Source: Aigarchaeota archaeon
GTDB taxonomy: Archaea; Thermoproteota; Nitrososphaeria_A; Caldarchaeales; Wolframiiraptoraceae
Assembly (NCBI GenBank): GCA_025059415.1
Contig: JANXDQ010000020.1
Span: 1-17,321, forward strand
Length of the DNA stretch: 17,321 nt
Reading direction: 5' to 3'
This document shows positions 1 to 6,090 of the stretch, piece by piece. Below the pieces are notes generated by a model. The model saw nothing but the letters and a program-made list of their open reading frames with translations. It searched no databases and was not told the origin of the DNA. The position numbers and the translations under genes were made by a program. The first letter of the stretch is position 1. Each line of letters begins with the position of its first letter.

Positions 1-103
1 CCATCTTCAGGCTGGAGTTCGCGGCATTCACTATCGCGTCAACCTCGAGCTCCGTTATATCGCCCTTAACGAGCAGGACTTCAGAGTCCCGAACCCTCAA
101 CAT
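1..103 (-). CDS. Macro-domain (ADP-ribose-binding) protein, 5' part only
   Basis: Reading the minus strand from the ATG at 103 gives 34 codons that run off the window edge. The peptide contains VKGDITELEVDAIVNAANSS, the classic N-terminal signature of macro domains: a GDIT loop followed by VDAIVNAAN. Macro domains bind ADP-ribose or its derivatives, and some hydrolyse ADP-ribose from proteins or nucleic acids. The Asp of GDI and the Asn residues of NAAN, normally part of the ligand pocket, are present. The gene diverges from the coiled-coil/transglutaminase gene starting near 181, and an A/T-rich stretch at 131-140 could be its TATA box. No clear Shine-Dalgarno precedes the ATG. The family call is firm despite the short fragment; its specific substrate cannot be told. 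Confidence 0.85.
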   Translation of the reverse strand, partial: MLRVRDSEVLLVKGDITELEVDAIVNAANSSLKM

Positions 104-130
104 CGAGAAAACAACGACACCTTCTCGGAA

Positions 131-140
131 TTAATTTTTT
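131..140 (-). promoter_or_regulatory. Putative TATA box for the macro-domain gene
   Basis: On the minus strand this reads approximately AAAAAATTAA. Its centre lies about 30 nt upstream of the ATG at 103, where an archaeal TATA box would be expected for a short-leader transcript. This is position and composition only. Confidence 0.4.
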
Positions 141-157
141 CCACGGGCTCGGGGATC

Positions 158-166
158 ATTTATTAA
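158..166 (+). promoter_or_regulatory. Putative TATA box for the coiled-coil/transglutaminase gene
   Basis: The sequence TTTATTAA lies about 20 nt before the ATG at 181 and 35 nt before the in-frame ATG at 196. With TATA-to-start-site spacing near 25 nt, transcription would begin near 185-188. That favours translation from the ATG at 196, which has GGAG at 188-191, over the ATG at 181. Confidence 0.45.
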
Positions 167-180
167 CCTGAAGACCCGAC

Positions 181-1422
181 ATGTCGTGGAGCGATATGGA
201 GAAGAAGGATGTAGTATTCATTTTCACGGCGATCATCCTGGCCGCTTTGCTCTTGGCCTCATCTCTAGCATATATCGGCATCGAGGAAGACTATTCATCC
301 CTCAGTGGGAAATACGCTCGCCTCGAATCCCGATATGGGGATTTATTAAAGGAATATACAGCCCTCGTGAACGATTACCAGGAATTAGAGAGGAGACTCT
401 CATCACTCTTCATCGAATATCAGAAGCTCGAAAGCGACCACAAAAGACTCCAAGGAGAATACGACGCCATCAAGGAAGAATACGGGGCGCTCGCCGTTAA
501 AAATCAAGAACTGGAGTCCAGATACCTCGAACAAGAAGCGAGATATCTTGAGTTAAACGCCTCATATATCGGGTTGGAGAGGGAGTATAGGGAGCTGAAA
601 GGAAACTACACCGCTCTCGGTGAAAAGTTTTCCAATATCGAGTCGAAGCTCGAGGCGATGTCGCTTAGAGTCCTGATATCCGGGGAGGCCCTCAAAATCG
701 TTCTAAACCAGTCAAGAATTAAGGAAGTGGATGACGTAGTTTACCGGGAACTAAGATTTAGCCCCGGCTCGTCCCCGAGCACTAAGGCCGTCAAGATATT
801 CGAGTGGATAATTCTCAACACGCAATACGTGAGTGATCAATATCATCCATACTACTTGGATGAATCTATAGATTACGCTTGGGAATATCTGCAGCCCGTT
901 AATGAGACGCTGGGTCTGGGTAGAGGGGATTGCGAGGACCTCGCTGTGCTCGCGTACGCCATGCTCAGGCCGGTTCTAACGGAGGGCGAAGAACTCTACC
1001 TGGTGATCTTGGAGAACGCTTGGATCCGCCATGTCGCGGTCCTGTACAAGAGCGGAGGCCTCTTCCTCATAGTAGATCCCGCGGGCAATTATGTCAGCGA
1101 CGGCATGTTGGTTCTCGAGGTCGCAATGCGGCGAGCCGATGTCAATGAATTGGCGGTTGTCCGCTTAGTCCCTGCGGGTTTGAGCCCGAGTTTTAAGTTA
1201 AGGTTGATCGAGGACGGCTTCGCTGAGCCGAAATATGTCAGGCTCAGGGACGGGCTTCCGGCGACCCCAGGAAAGTTCTCCGGCATAGAGGAGGTTGTGA
1301 TCAACTGGATTAGTCACTGGAGAGAGGACATGCCGGGCGCCTACATCTCCATGGTCGCAAATGAGACCTACACTCGGACATTCTCATCAACCTCCGAGTT
1401 CATAGGCTGGATTAAGGGATGA
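181..1422 (+). CDS. Membrane-anchored coiled-coil protein with transglutaminase-like domain
   Basis: This is a 413-residue protein with three parts. Residues about 10-33 form one hydrophobic segment followed by acidic residues, so it is probably a signal anchor with the rest outside the cell. Residues about 35-160 are a long Tyr/Leu/Glu-rich coiled coil with repeated YxxLExxY-like spacing. Residues about 195-330 look like a transglutaminase/papain-fold domain: Cys251 in GRGDCEDLAVLAYAML, His284 in WIRHVAVLY and Asp299 in LIVDPAGN give the Cys-His-Asp triad in the right order. Such archaeal domains are thought to be proteases or amidases/transglutaminases; the substrate is unknown. A C-terminal tail of about 80 residues has no motif I recognise. 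The start may be the ATG at 196 (MEKKDVVF), which fits the TATA box better and keeps the anchor. It is transcribed away from the macro-domain gene and ends 70 bp before rpoD. Confidence 0.8.
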   Translation: MSWSDMEKKDVVFIFTAIILAALLLASSLAYIGIEEDYSSLSGKYARLESRYGDLLKEYTALVNDYQELERRLSSLFIEYQKLESDHKRLQGEYDAIKEEYGALAVKNQELESRYLEQEARYLELNASYIGLEREYRELKGNYTALGEKFSNIESKLEAMSLRVLISGEALKIVLNQSRIKEVDDVVYRELRFSPGSSPSTKAVKIFEWIILNTQYVSDQYHPYYLDESIDYAWEYLQPVNETLGLGRGDCEDLAVLAYAMLRPVLTEGEELYLVILENAWIRHVAVLYKSGGLFLIVDPAGNYVSDGMLVLEVAMRRADVNELAVVRLVPAGLSPSFKLRLIEDGFAEPKYVRLRDGLPATPGKFSGIEEVVINWISHWREDMPGAYISMVANETYTRTFSSTSEFIGWIKG

Positions 1423-1450
1423 GGGCCGGCGGTCTCCGAATAGACCAAAA

Positions 1451-1458
1451 TACTTTTA
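1451..1458 (+). promoter_or_regulatory. Putative TATA box for rpoD
   Basis: The sequence CCAAAATACTTTTAGG combines a purine/A-rich BRE-like stretch with TACTTTTA, centred about 38 nt before the rpoD ATG. It is the only A/T-rich element in the 70-bp gap after the preceding gene. Confidence 0.45.
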
Positions 1459-1492
1459 GGATGCTGCTTTCGGTTCTAAGGCGGCTTCGAGA

Positions 1493-2155
1493 ATGGTATC
1501 CATAAAGTTGATGGGGGAGGATGAGAAGTTCATCGAGGTCGAGGTCAGCGGCTTACCGTTGGCGGTGATGAACGCGATAAGGCGCTTCGCGATCAACGAG
1601 GTCCCCACGATGGCGGTAGAGGAAATACTCATAATAGAGAATAGCTCGAGCATGCCAAACGACGTCCTCGCCCACAGGATAAGCTTGATACCATTCATCT
1701 CGGACATCGACAACTACGTCGCTCCAGAGGAATGCACTTGCGGGAGCAAGCTCGGATGCGAGAAGTGCGCGTTAAGATTCATCTTGAGGGCGGAGGCGAA
1801 GGATGAGCCGGTGATCGTCTACTCCGGGGATATGATCCCCGAGGATCAGAATACCAAGGTGAGGCCCGTGAGCCCAAAGATCCCGATAATCAAGCTGGCC
1901 CGGGGCCAGAGGATAGAGATGGAGCTCTATGTCAGAGTTGGTAGGGGTAAGAAGCACGCGAAATGGCAGGCCGCAATCGCATCGCTCTACGAGCCGAAGG
2001 AAGGAGGCGGTGACAAGAGAATTCTATATGTGGAGTCGATAGGCTCCCTCCCGCCGAGGAGGATACTCGTGGAGGCGGCAAAAATATTGGAGAAAAAGGC
2101 CATAAAATTTGAGGAGAAGTTCCGCGAGGAGCTCGATAAAACTTCAAAAAATTAA
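1493..2155 (+). CDS. rpoD: DNA-directed RNA polymerase subunit D (Rpo3), Fe-S domain absent
   Basis: This is the archaeal equivalent of Rpb3/bacterial alpha, which dimerises with subunit L and nucleates RNA polymerase assembly. Diagnostic stretches are GLPLAVMNAIRRFAINEVPT (alpha dimerisation motif), VLAHRISLIPF and ESIGSLPPRRIL. Residues 81-92 hold CTCGSKLGCEKC, four cysteines like the Rpb3 zinc loop. The protein has 220 residues; in Sulfolobus Rpo3 (about 265 residues) a cysteine-rich iron-sulfur domain sits between the KHAKW region and the ESVGSL region. Here that place holds only a short EPKEGGGDKR linker, so the Fe-S domain is missing. In many archaea rpoD follows rps13-rps4-rps11 and leads directly into rpl18e. 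Here it has its own apparent promoter, no ribosomal gene upstream within the window, and a 336-bp gap downstream. The ATG start fits the conserved N-terminus. Confidence 0.95.
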   Translation: MVSIKLMGEDEKFIEVEVSGLPLAVMNAIRRFAINEVPTMAVEEILIIENSSSMPNDVLAHRISLIPFISDIDNYVAPEECTCGSKLGCEKCALRFILRAEAKDEPVIVYSGDMIPEDQNTKVRPVSPKIPIIKLARGQRIEMELYVRVGRGKKHAKWQAAIASLYEPKEGGGDKRILYVESIGSLPPRRILVEAAKILEKKAIKFEEKFREELDKTSKN

Positions 2156-2491
2156 TCAACTCTGAGCACATCCCCCATCTCCGAGAAAAAGGGATGAAAT
2201 CTATCTAGTTAATCGTCTAAGGCATATGACCCCGGTACTCGTATCCCCGCAACATCGTTGATGAAGATCGTCTACGGTATTAAAGCGGAATCAAATGCCA
2301 TTTTACCGAAACATCACTCTTACTCAGGGTGTTTCGTGGGAAAAGCTTTGCCCGACATAATTTTATCGTGAAAATGCCCGAGGATATGGGTTGGAAATCG
2401 CCTGCTCGGCGAAGGCAGCGGTCGATGTGGATCATCGTCCTCGTCTTAAGCTTTTAAATAGCAGTCATGTGGGCACTAACTTTCGAGGAGA
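2156..2491. other. 336-bp intergenic region between rpoD and rpl18e
   Basis: No convincing gene is visible here. No tRNA T-loop or cloverleaf was found, and no matched C/D boxes. An imperfect 14-bp direct repeat (ATCGTCTAAGGCAT at 2212 and ATCGTCTACGGTAT at 2267, 12 of 14 matching) is present. A second TATA-like sequence (CATAATTTTATCG, about 2356-2368) precedes a 27-codon reading frame at 2374-2457. Its product has an Arg-rich middle and a hydrophobic end (MWIIVLVLSF), but it has no supporting ribosome-binding site and may be chance. The rpl18e promoter lies at the right end. Confidence 0.5.
2451..2460 (+). promoter_or_regulatory. Putative TATA box for rpl18e
   Basis: The sequence CTTTTAAATA is a good archaeal TATA match centred about 36 nt before the rpl18e ATG. 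It is preceded by the purine-containing TTAAG. Confidence 0.6.
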
Positions 2492-2854
2492 ATGGTCGGT
2501 AGGGGGAAGGCTGTTAATCCGGGGTTCAGGCTCATGATACTCAAATCGGTTCCCAAGGAGGCCAGGAGGGCGAGTTTCTGGAAGAGGGTGATCGCGGAGG
2601 CCGAGGTGTCGAGAAGGAATAGGCGTGTCGTAAACCTCTACAAGTTGAATAGGCTCACGAAGGAGGGTGACGTGGTTTATGTGCCGGGAAAAGTGCTGGG
2701 AACAGGTGAAATAGACCACCCCATAACGATCTCGGCCTTCGCTTTCACGAGGAAGGCCTATGAAAAGCTCCTAAAAGCTGGGAGCACGATCTTAACCACC
2801 GGAGAATTCGCCGAGAGGTATCCAAGGGGAGGCGGCGTGAAGATAATAGGCTGA
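2492..2854 (+). CDS. rpl18e: Large-subunit ribosomal protein L18e
   Basis: This 120-residue protein matches the archaeal/eukaryotic L18e family (shared fold with bacterial L15), a component of the 50S subunit. Recognisable stretches are VVNLYKLNRLTKEGDVVYVP (the family's GDxVxVPGKVLG region), then GTGEIDHPITISAFAFTRKA and the Gly-rich C-terminus. The length is normal for the family. GAGGAG at 2485-2490 lies only one base before the ATG at 2492, too close for ideal Shine-Dalgarno pairing. The start is nonetheless supported by the conserved N-terminal basic segment and by the TATA box at 2451. L18e leads the rpl18e-rpl13-rps9 part of the cluster, but a separate TATA box before rpl13 suggests it is at least partly transcribed alone. 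Confidence 0.95.
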   Translation: MVGRGKAVNPGFRLMILKSVPKEARRASFWKRVIAEAEVSRRNRRVVNLYKLNRLTKEGDVVYVPGKVLGTGEIDHPITISAFAFTRKAYEKLLKAGSTILTTGEFAERYPRGGGVKIIG

Positions 2855-2893
2855 CGCCGCCGTTCAAGACGTGACAGCCCTATTGGGTTAGGC

Positions 2894-2903
2894 TATATAT
2901 TTA
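2894..2903 (+). promoter_or_regulatory. Putative TATA box for rpl13-rps9
   Basis: TATATATTTA in the 73-bp gap between rpl18e and rpl13 is a near-ideal archaeal TATA box, about 30 nt before the rpl13 TTG. It implies an internal promoter in what is usually one ribosomal operon. Confidence 0.65.
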
Positions 2904-2927
2904 GGGTCTTCACTGGGATCGTGGGCC

Positions 2928-3419
2928 TTGAAGGGTTTGCAGACGCTTGAGGAAAGAAAAGAGGTGGTAATCGACGCGGCCATGCATAAGCTGGGTAGGG
3001 CGGCCTCTAAGATAGCGAAGATGTTGTTGAATGGCGTAAGCGTCAAGGTCGTGAATGCCGAGAAGGCGATAGTAACAGGGAGGAAGGAGGCGATCCTCGA
3101 GCGATACAGGTTCCTGATCTCCCGGAGAGCACTGGTCTCCCCGGAGCGGAGAACGGTCTGGTACCCGAAGAGGCCTGAGAGGATATTCTGGTACGCGATT
3201 TACAGGATGCTCCCCAGGCATAATAAGCGGTGGAAGGAGGCCCTGAAGAGGCTCAAGGTCTACGTCGGCGTCCCAAAGGAATTGGAAGATGTGGAGAAGA
3301 TCACGATCCCGGAGGCCGTTTTGAGGGATCCGAAAAATAGATCCGGTAAGCTGATAAGGTACATGACCCTGGGAGAGCTGAGTAGAGAGCTCACGGGAGG
3401 GGTGTTGAAGCTTGACTAA
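2928..3419 (+). CDS. rpl13: Large-subunit ribosomal protein L13
   Basis: This is ribosomal protein L13 of the 50S subunit. Supporting stretches are VVIDAAMHKLGRAASKIAKM at the start of the conserved domain, VVNAEKAIVTGRK, and the PERIFWYAIYRMLPRHNKR region typical of archaeal L13. The frame gives 163 residues from a TTG at 2928, which includes about 12 residues before the conserved VIDA motif. Starts at TTG 2937 or GTG 2964 (the latter giving VVIDAAMHKLGR directly) are possible. I keep 2928 because the TATA box at 2894 predicts transcription starting near 2920-2925. The stop codon overlaps the start of rps9 by 8 bp, so the two are very likely translationally coupled. Confidence 0.93.
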   Translation: MKGLQTLEERKEVVIDAAMHKLGRAASKIAKMLLNGVSVKVVNAEKAIVTGRKEAILERYRFLISRRALVSPERRTVWYPKRPERIFWYAIYRMLPRHNKRWKEALKRLKVYVGVPKELEDVEKITIPEAVLRDPKNRSGKLIRYMTLGELSRELTGGVLKLD

Positions 3420-3810
3420 GGTGATGGGGGTATTCGTTGGGAAGAGGAAGACGGCCATCGCCAGGCTCACCATCAGACCCGGATCCGGGAGAATACTGAT
3501 CAATAATCAACCCCTAGAATACTTCGGAAATGAGGTGGTCAGAGCAAAGATATTGACGCCGCTCTACTTTGATGAGAAATTCTGGAAGAGCCACGACTTT
3601 GATGTCAAGGCCGAGGGCGGGGGGGTAATGGCCATAGCGGACGCGGTCTCATTCGCGATAGCGCGGTCCCTCGCCTCTAAAAGCGAGAAAGCCCTGTCAC
3701 AACTTAAGGAATACAACAGAATCCTGTTAGCCGGCGATCCGAGGCAGGCCGAGCCCAAGAAGCCCAACAGGAGATCCGCGAGAAGATTTAAGCAGAAATC
3801 CTATAGATGA
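3412..3810 (+). CDS. rps9: Small-subunit ribosomal protein S9
   Basis: This is ribosomal protein S9 of the 30S subunit. GKRKTAIARLTIRPGSGRI at the N-terminus, the ADAVSFAIARSLA helix and the basic tail ending in RRFKQKSYR are family hallmarks; the terminal KSYR reaches the decoding centre in known ribosomes. The 132-residue length is normal. The TTG start at 3412 lies within the end of rpl13 and has a strong Shine-Dalgarno, GGGAGGGGTG at 3395-3404, seven bases upstream. GTG 3421 or ATG 3424 would be less well placed. The gene overlaps the 3' end of the oppositely oriented comB-like gene by 10 bp, which breaks the usual run into rpoN. Confidence 0.95.
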   Translation: MTKVMGVFVGKRKTAIARLTIRPGSGRILINNQPLEYFGNEVVRAKILTPLYFDEKFWKSHDFDVKAEGGGVMAIADAVSFAIARSLASKSEKALSQLKEYNRILLAGDPRQAEPKKPNRRSARRFKQKSYR

Positions 3811-4511
3811 TCTCGAAGCTTCACCGGCTTCAACTCGCCATCCTCGAGCACCGGAATTATCTCCGAGGCGTCCTCCCTTAGACAGACCTCGACGTCATCC
3901 TCCCACCCGATTTGCCTCAAATATCCCGCGATGAAGCTCCTCGGCGCGATTTCCCTCCAGCGATCGTTTTCGTAGGTCAGCTGAGCTATGAGTGCGGCGT
4001 CAGAGGCATCATCATATCTAAGTTTATAGACTATGGAACCAGCGCCGACGACGTCCTCCAAGGTGATCATGTTCTTCGGTATGAGGCCGCAGGCGATTAT
4101 CGAGATTTTGTCCGGTCTAATCTTGTTCAAGTACTCGGCTACGGCCCTAGAATTCACCAAGCCCCCGATTACGAGCCTCTTGGCGTCGATACACCTCGAA
4201 ACGACCTTCATCAAATTCGTCGAGCAGTAGATCATCTTTCTCCCGCCAACTCTCTCCCTAGTCAACAGGAGCGGTGATATGTTTAGGTCGAATCCCGGTG
4301 GCGTGAATCCAAATTCCTCGCCCACCAAGAGATAGTCGTCGCCAAGACGCTCTTTGAGCTTAAGCGCCTCAATCGGAGAGGAACACGGTATTATTGATAA
4401 AGCCCCATTCTCGAAGGCGGTTACTATCGATGTACTCGATCTGAATACGTCGACTACCACGACGGCCTCGGCAAATTTCTCGGGCAATCCGAAGAGGACC
4501 TCGACAAACAT
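3801..4511 (-). CDS. comB: 2-phosphosulfolactate phosphatase family protein (ComB-like)
   Basis: The protein has 236 residues, the expected length of the ComB family. That family hydrolyses 2-phosphosulfolactate to sulfolactate, the second step of coenzyme M biosynthesis from PEP and sulfite. Family features seen are AVVVVDVFRSSTSIVTAFEN near the N-terminus, LVGEEFGFTPPGFDLNISP (GFDLgNSP), YCSTNLMKVV where the family usually has TTNGT, then VIGGLVNSRAVAEYL and EDVVGAGSIV. The STN core is kept but the following Gly is Leu. Homologues occur in organisms not known to make coenzyme M, so the substrate is not certain; no other coenzyme M gene is visible here. The gene is inserted in reverse between rps9 and rpoN. 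It overlaps rps9 by 10 bp at the 3' ends and has its own probable promoter near 4538-4543. Confidence 0.82.
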   Translation of the reverse strand: MFVEVLFGLPEKFAEAVVVVDVFRSSTSIVTAFENGALSIIPCSSPIEALKLKERLGDDYLLVGEEFGFTPPGFDLNISPLLLTRERVGGRKMIYCSTNLMKVVSRCIDAKRLVIGGLVNSRAVAEYLNKIRPDKISIIACGLIPKNMITLEDVVGAGSIVYKLRYDDASDAALIAQLTYENDRWREIAPRSFIAGYLRQIGWEDDVEVCLREDASEIIPVLEDGELKPVKLRDHL

Positions 4512-4537
4512 CGCGAGTAAGGGATGCGGTAAACCCG

Positions 4538-4543
4538 ATTTAA
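4538..4543 (-). promoter_or_regulatory. Putative TATA box for the comB-like gene
   Basis: On the minus strand this reads TTAAAT within CCTTAAATCGGG. It lies about 29 nt upstream of the ATG at 4511, so the transcript would have almost no leader. Confidence 0.4.
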
Positions 4544-4573
4544 GGATTAGGCCATTTTTCTAAGCGGGAATAA

Positions 4574-4581
4574 GGTTAAAA
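4574..4581 (+). promoter_or_regulatory. Possible TATA region for rpoN-eno-rps2
   Basis: GTTAAAAT lies about 40 nt before the ATG at 4617. A second candidate, TTTTTCTAA near 4555-4562, would suit the upstream ATG at 4584. The sequence does not decide between them. Confidence 0.35.
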
Positions 4582-4616
4582 TAATGAGTAACCCCCCTCC
4601 CTCCGGGTCAAAGGAC

Positions 4617-4862
4617 ATGATGTTCCCAATTAGGTGTTTTACTTGTGGGGCCTTGATCGCCGACAAGTGGGAGGATTACGTTAGGAGAGTTGATGAGGGA
4701 GAGCATCCTGGAAAAGTCCTCGACGCCCTAGGAATAAAGAGGTATTGCTGTAGGAGAATGTTCCTAACCCACTACGAGTACTTCGACGAAGTCATAAAGC
4801 TATACTCACTCTTTGGGTCAAAGCAGTATATGAGGGGTGTTGAGCGTGCCGGTGAAGATTAA
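4617..4862 (+). CDS. rpoN: DNA-directed RNA polymerase subunit N (Rpo10)
   Basis: This is a small zinc-binding subunit equivalent to eukaryotic Rpb10, part of the Rpo3/Rpo10/Rpo11/Rpo12 assembly platform. It shows the family zinc site: CFTCG near the N-terminus and RYCCRRM around residue 44, with the ALGIKRYCCRRMFLTH signature. The frame opens at ATG 4584, which would add MSNPPPSGSKD. Family members begin directly at MI(I/F)PxRCFTCG, so the tandem ATGs at 4617/4620 are the more likely start, giving about 81 residues. The C-terminus runs some 15 residues beyond what I expect for the family. The coding end overlaps the enolase gene. In most archaea rpoK lies between rpoN and eno; here there is no room for it. 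Confidence 0.93.
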   Translation: MMFPIRCFTCGALIADKWEDYVRRVDEGEHPGKVLDALGIKRYCCRRMFLTHYEYFDEVIKLYSLFGSKQYMRGVERAGED

Positions 4863-6090
4863 GGGGGTAAAAGCGAGGAGGGTATACAACAGCAGGGGAG
4901 AGGAAACAATCGAGGTCGATGTCCTGGTAGAGAATGGGTTTGGAAGAGCATCCGCGCCCGCTGGTAAGAGTAAGGGGGGAAGGGAGGTCGCATACTATCC
5001 AACGGGCGGCGTCGACGAATCCATCAAGCTGATAAACAATGAGTTATCCCGGAGGCTAATAGGGCTCGACGCATCTGATCAGGCTGCCGTAGATGAGGCC
5101 CTGAGAGAATTCGATGGGACGAAGGACTTCAGCAAGCTCGGTGGAAACGCGGCCTTCGCGGTATCTCTTTCAACAGCCCTCGCGGCCTCATGCGCCCTCG
5201 GAAAATATCTATTCGAGCACCTGAGACTCGCCGATGAATTCAGGCTACCATTCCCACTTGGAAACGTGATAGGCGGCGGAGCCCACGCGGGGAAGGGCGC
5301 CCCGGACTGGCAGGAGATGCTCGTGAGCCCGGTCGGGGCAAGGAACATAGGCGACGCCGTCAAGGCGAATTTCCTTGTCCACGCGAGGGCCGGAAAGCTC
5401 CTCGACAAGCACCTCGGAGGATTCACGCTTGGGAAAGGTGACGAGGGCGCATACGCCCCACCGATCAAGACGGAGACCGGGCTAGAGATATTGAAGCAAG
5501 CTGCCGAGGAGGTATCCGACGATCTTGGATTCGGGATACGGGTGGGAGTCGACGTCGCAGCATCCAGCCTCTGGGATCCAAAGAAGCGGAAATACGTCTA
5601 CAGGACCGAGGGAATTGAGCTGACGCGCGAGGGCCAGATGAATAGGGTCGCCGAATGGGTTGACAAATATGAGTTATTTTATGTCGAGGACCCGTTGAAC
5701 GAGGACGACATGGATGGATTCGTCGAGTTATCGAGGATGGTTAAGGGGAAGACCATGATCTGCGGAGACGACCTGATAGTCACGCGTCCAGACATCCTCA
5801 GCGAGGCGGCCGATAAGGGCGCGGTCCAAGCCCTGATAATTAAGCCGAATCAAGTCGGGCTCCTGACAACGGCGATGAAGTCGGTCAAGATCGCCAATGG
5901 GAGGGGGATAGTCCCGGTGGTCTCACACCGCTCGGGTGAGCCGCCCGAGGGGTATCTCGCGCAGCTCGCCGTCGGCTGGGGTGGAAAGCTGCTGAAGGCG
6001 GGCGTTGTCGGTGGAGAGCGCGTCGCAAAGGCCAACGAGCTCCTGAGAATAGGTGAATTAATTGGCTTCGAGAAGGTGGCGAAAATATGA
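4846..6090 (+). CDS. eno: Enolase (phosphopyruvate hydratase)
   Basis: It interconverts 2-phosphoglycerate and phosphoenolpyruvate in glycolysis/gluconeogenesis. The catalytic set is intact: GGGAHAGKGAPDWQE (His/Gln/Glu loop), GDEGAYAP (catalytic Glu), metal ligands in GVDVAASS, YVEDPL and CGDDL, the Lys of LIIKPNQVG, SHRSGE, and the Lys before AGVVGGER. The N-terminal mobile loop is unusual: APAGKSKG replaces the common PSGASTG, although the serine matching the Mg-binding position is kept. The frame opens at GTG 4837, but GAGGGGTG at 4832-4839 makes a clean Shine-Dalgarno six bases before the GTG at 4846, so I start there (414 residues, MPVKIKGVKARRVYNSRGE). It overlaps rpoN by 17 bp and rps2 by 4 bp, so translational coupling is likely. 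From memory it resembles thaumarchaeal enolases most. Confidence 0.93.
   Translation: MPVKIKGVKARRVYNSRGEETIEVDVLVENGFGRASAPAGKSKGGREVAYYPTGGVDESIKLINNELSRRLIGLDASDQAAVDEALREFDGTKDFSKLGGNAAFAVSLSTALAASCALGKYLFEHLRLADEFRLPFPLGNVIGGGAHAGKGAPDWQEMLVSPVGARNIGDAVKANFLVHARAGKLLDKHLGGFTLGKGDEGAYAPPIKTETGLEILKQAAEEVSDDLGFGIRVGVDVAASSLWDPKKRKYVYRTEGIELTREGQMNRVAEWVDKYELFYVEDPLNEDDMDGFVELSRMVKGKTMICGDDLIVTRPDILSEAADKGAVQALIIKPNQVGLLTTAMKSVKIANGRGIVPVVSHRSGEPPEGYLAQLAVGWGGKLLKAGVVGGERVAKANELLRIGELIGFEKVAKI

Noticed and set aside
2258..2320. Possible C/D-box small RNA (TTGATGA at 2258-2264)
   Set aside because: The C-box-like string has a mismatch at the first position, and no CTGA D or D' box follows within the usual distance.
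2374..2457. 27-codon small protein gene with hydrophobic C-terminus
   Set aside because: No ribosome-binding site, too short to judge and no family resemblance (it does not match Sec61-beta); kept only as a note in the gap description.
2910..3503. 197-codon minus-strand frame across rpl13 and rps9
   Set aside because: It covers two clear ribosomal protein genes and has no recognisable motif.
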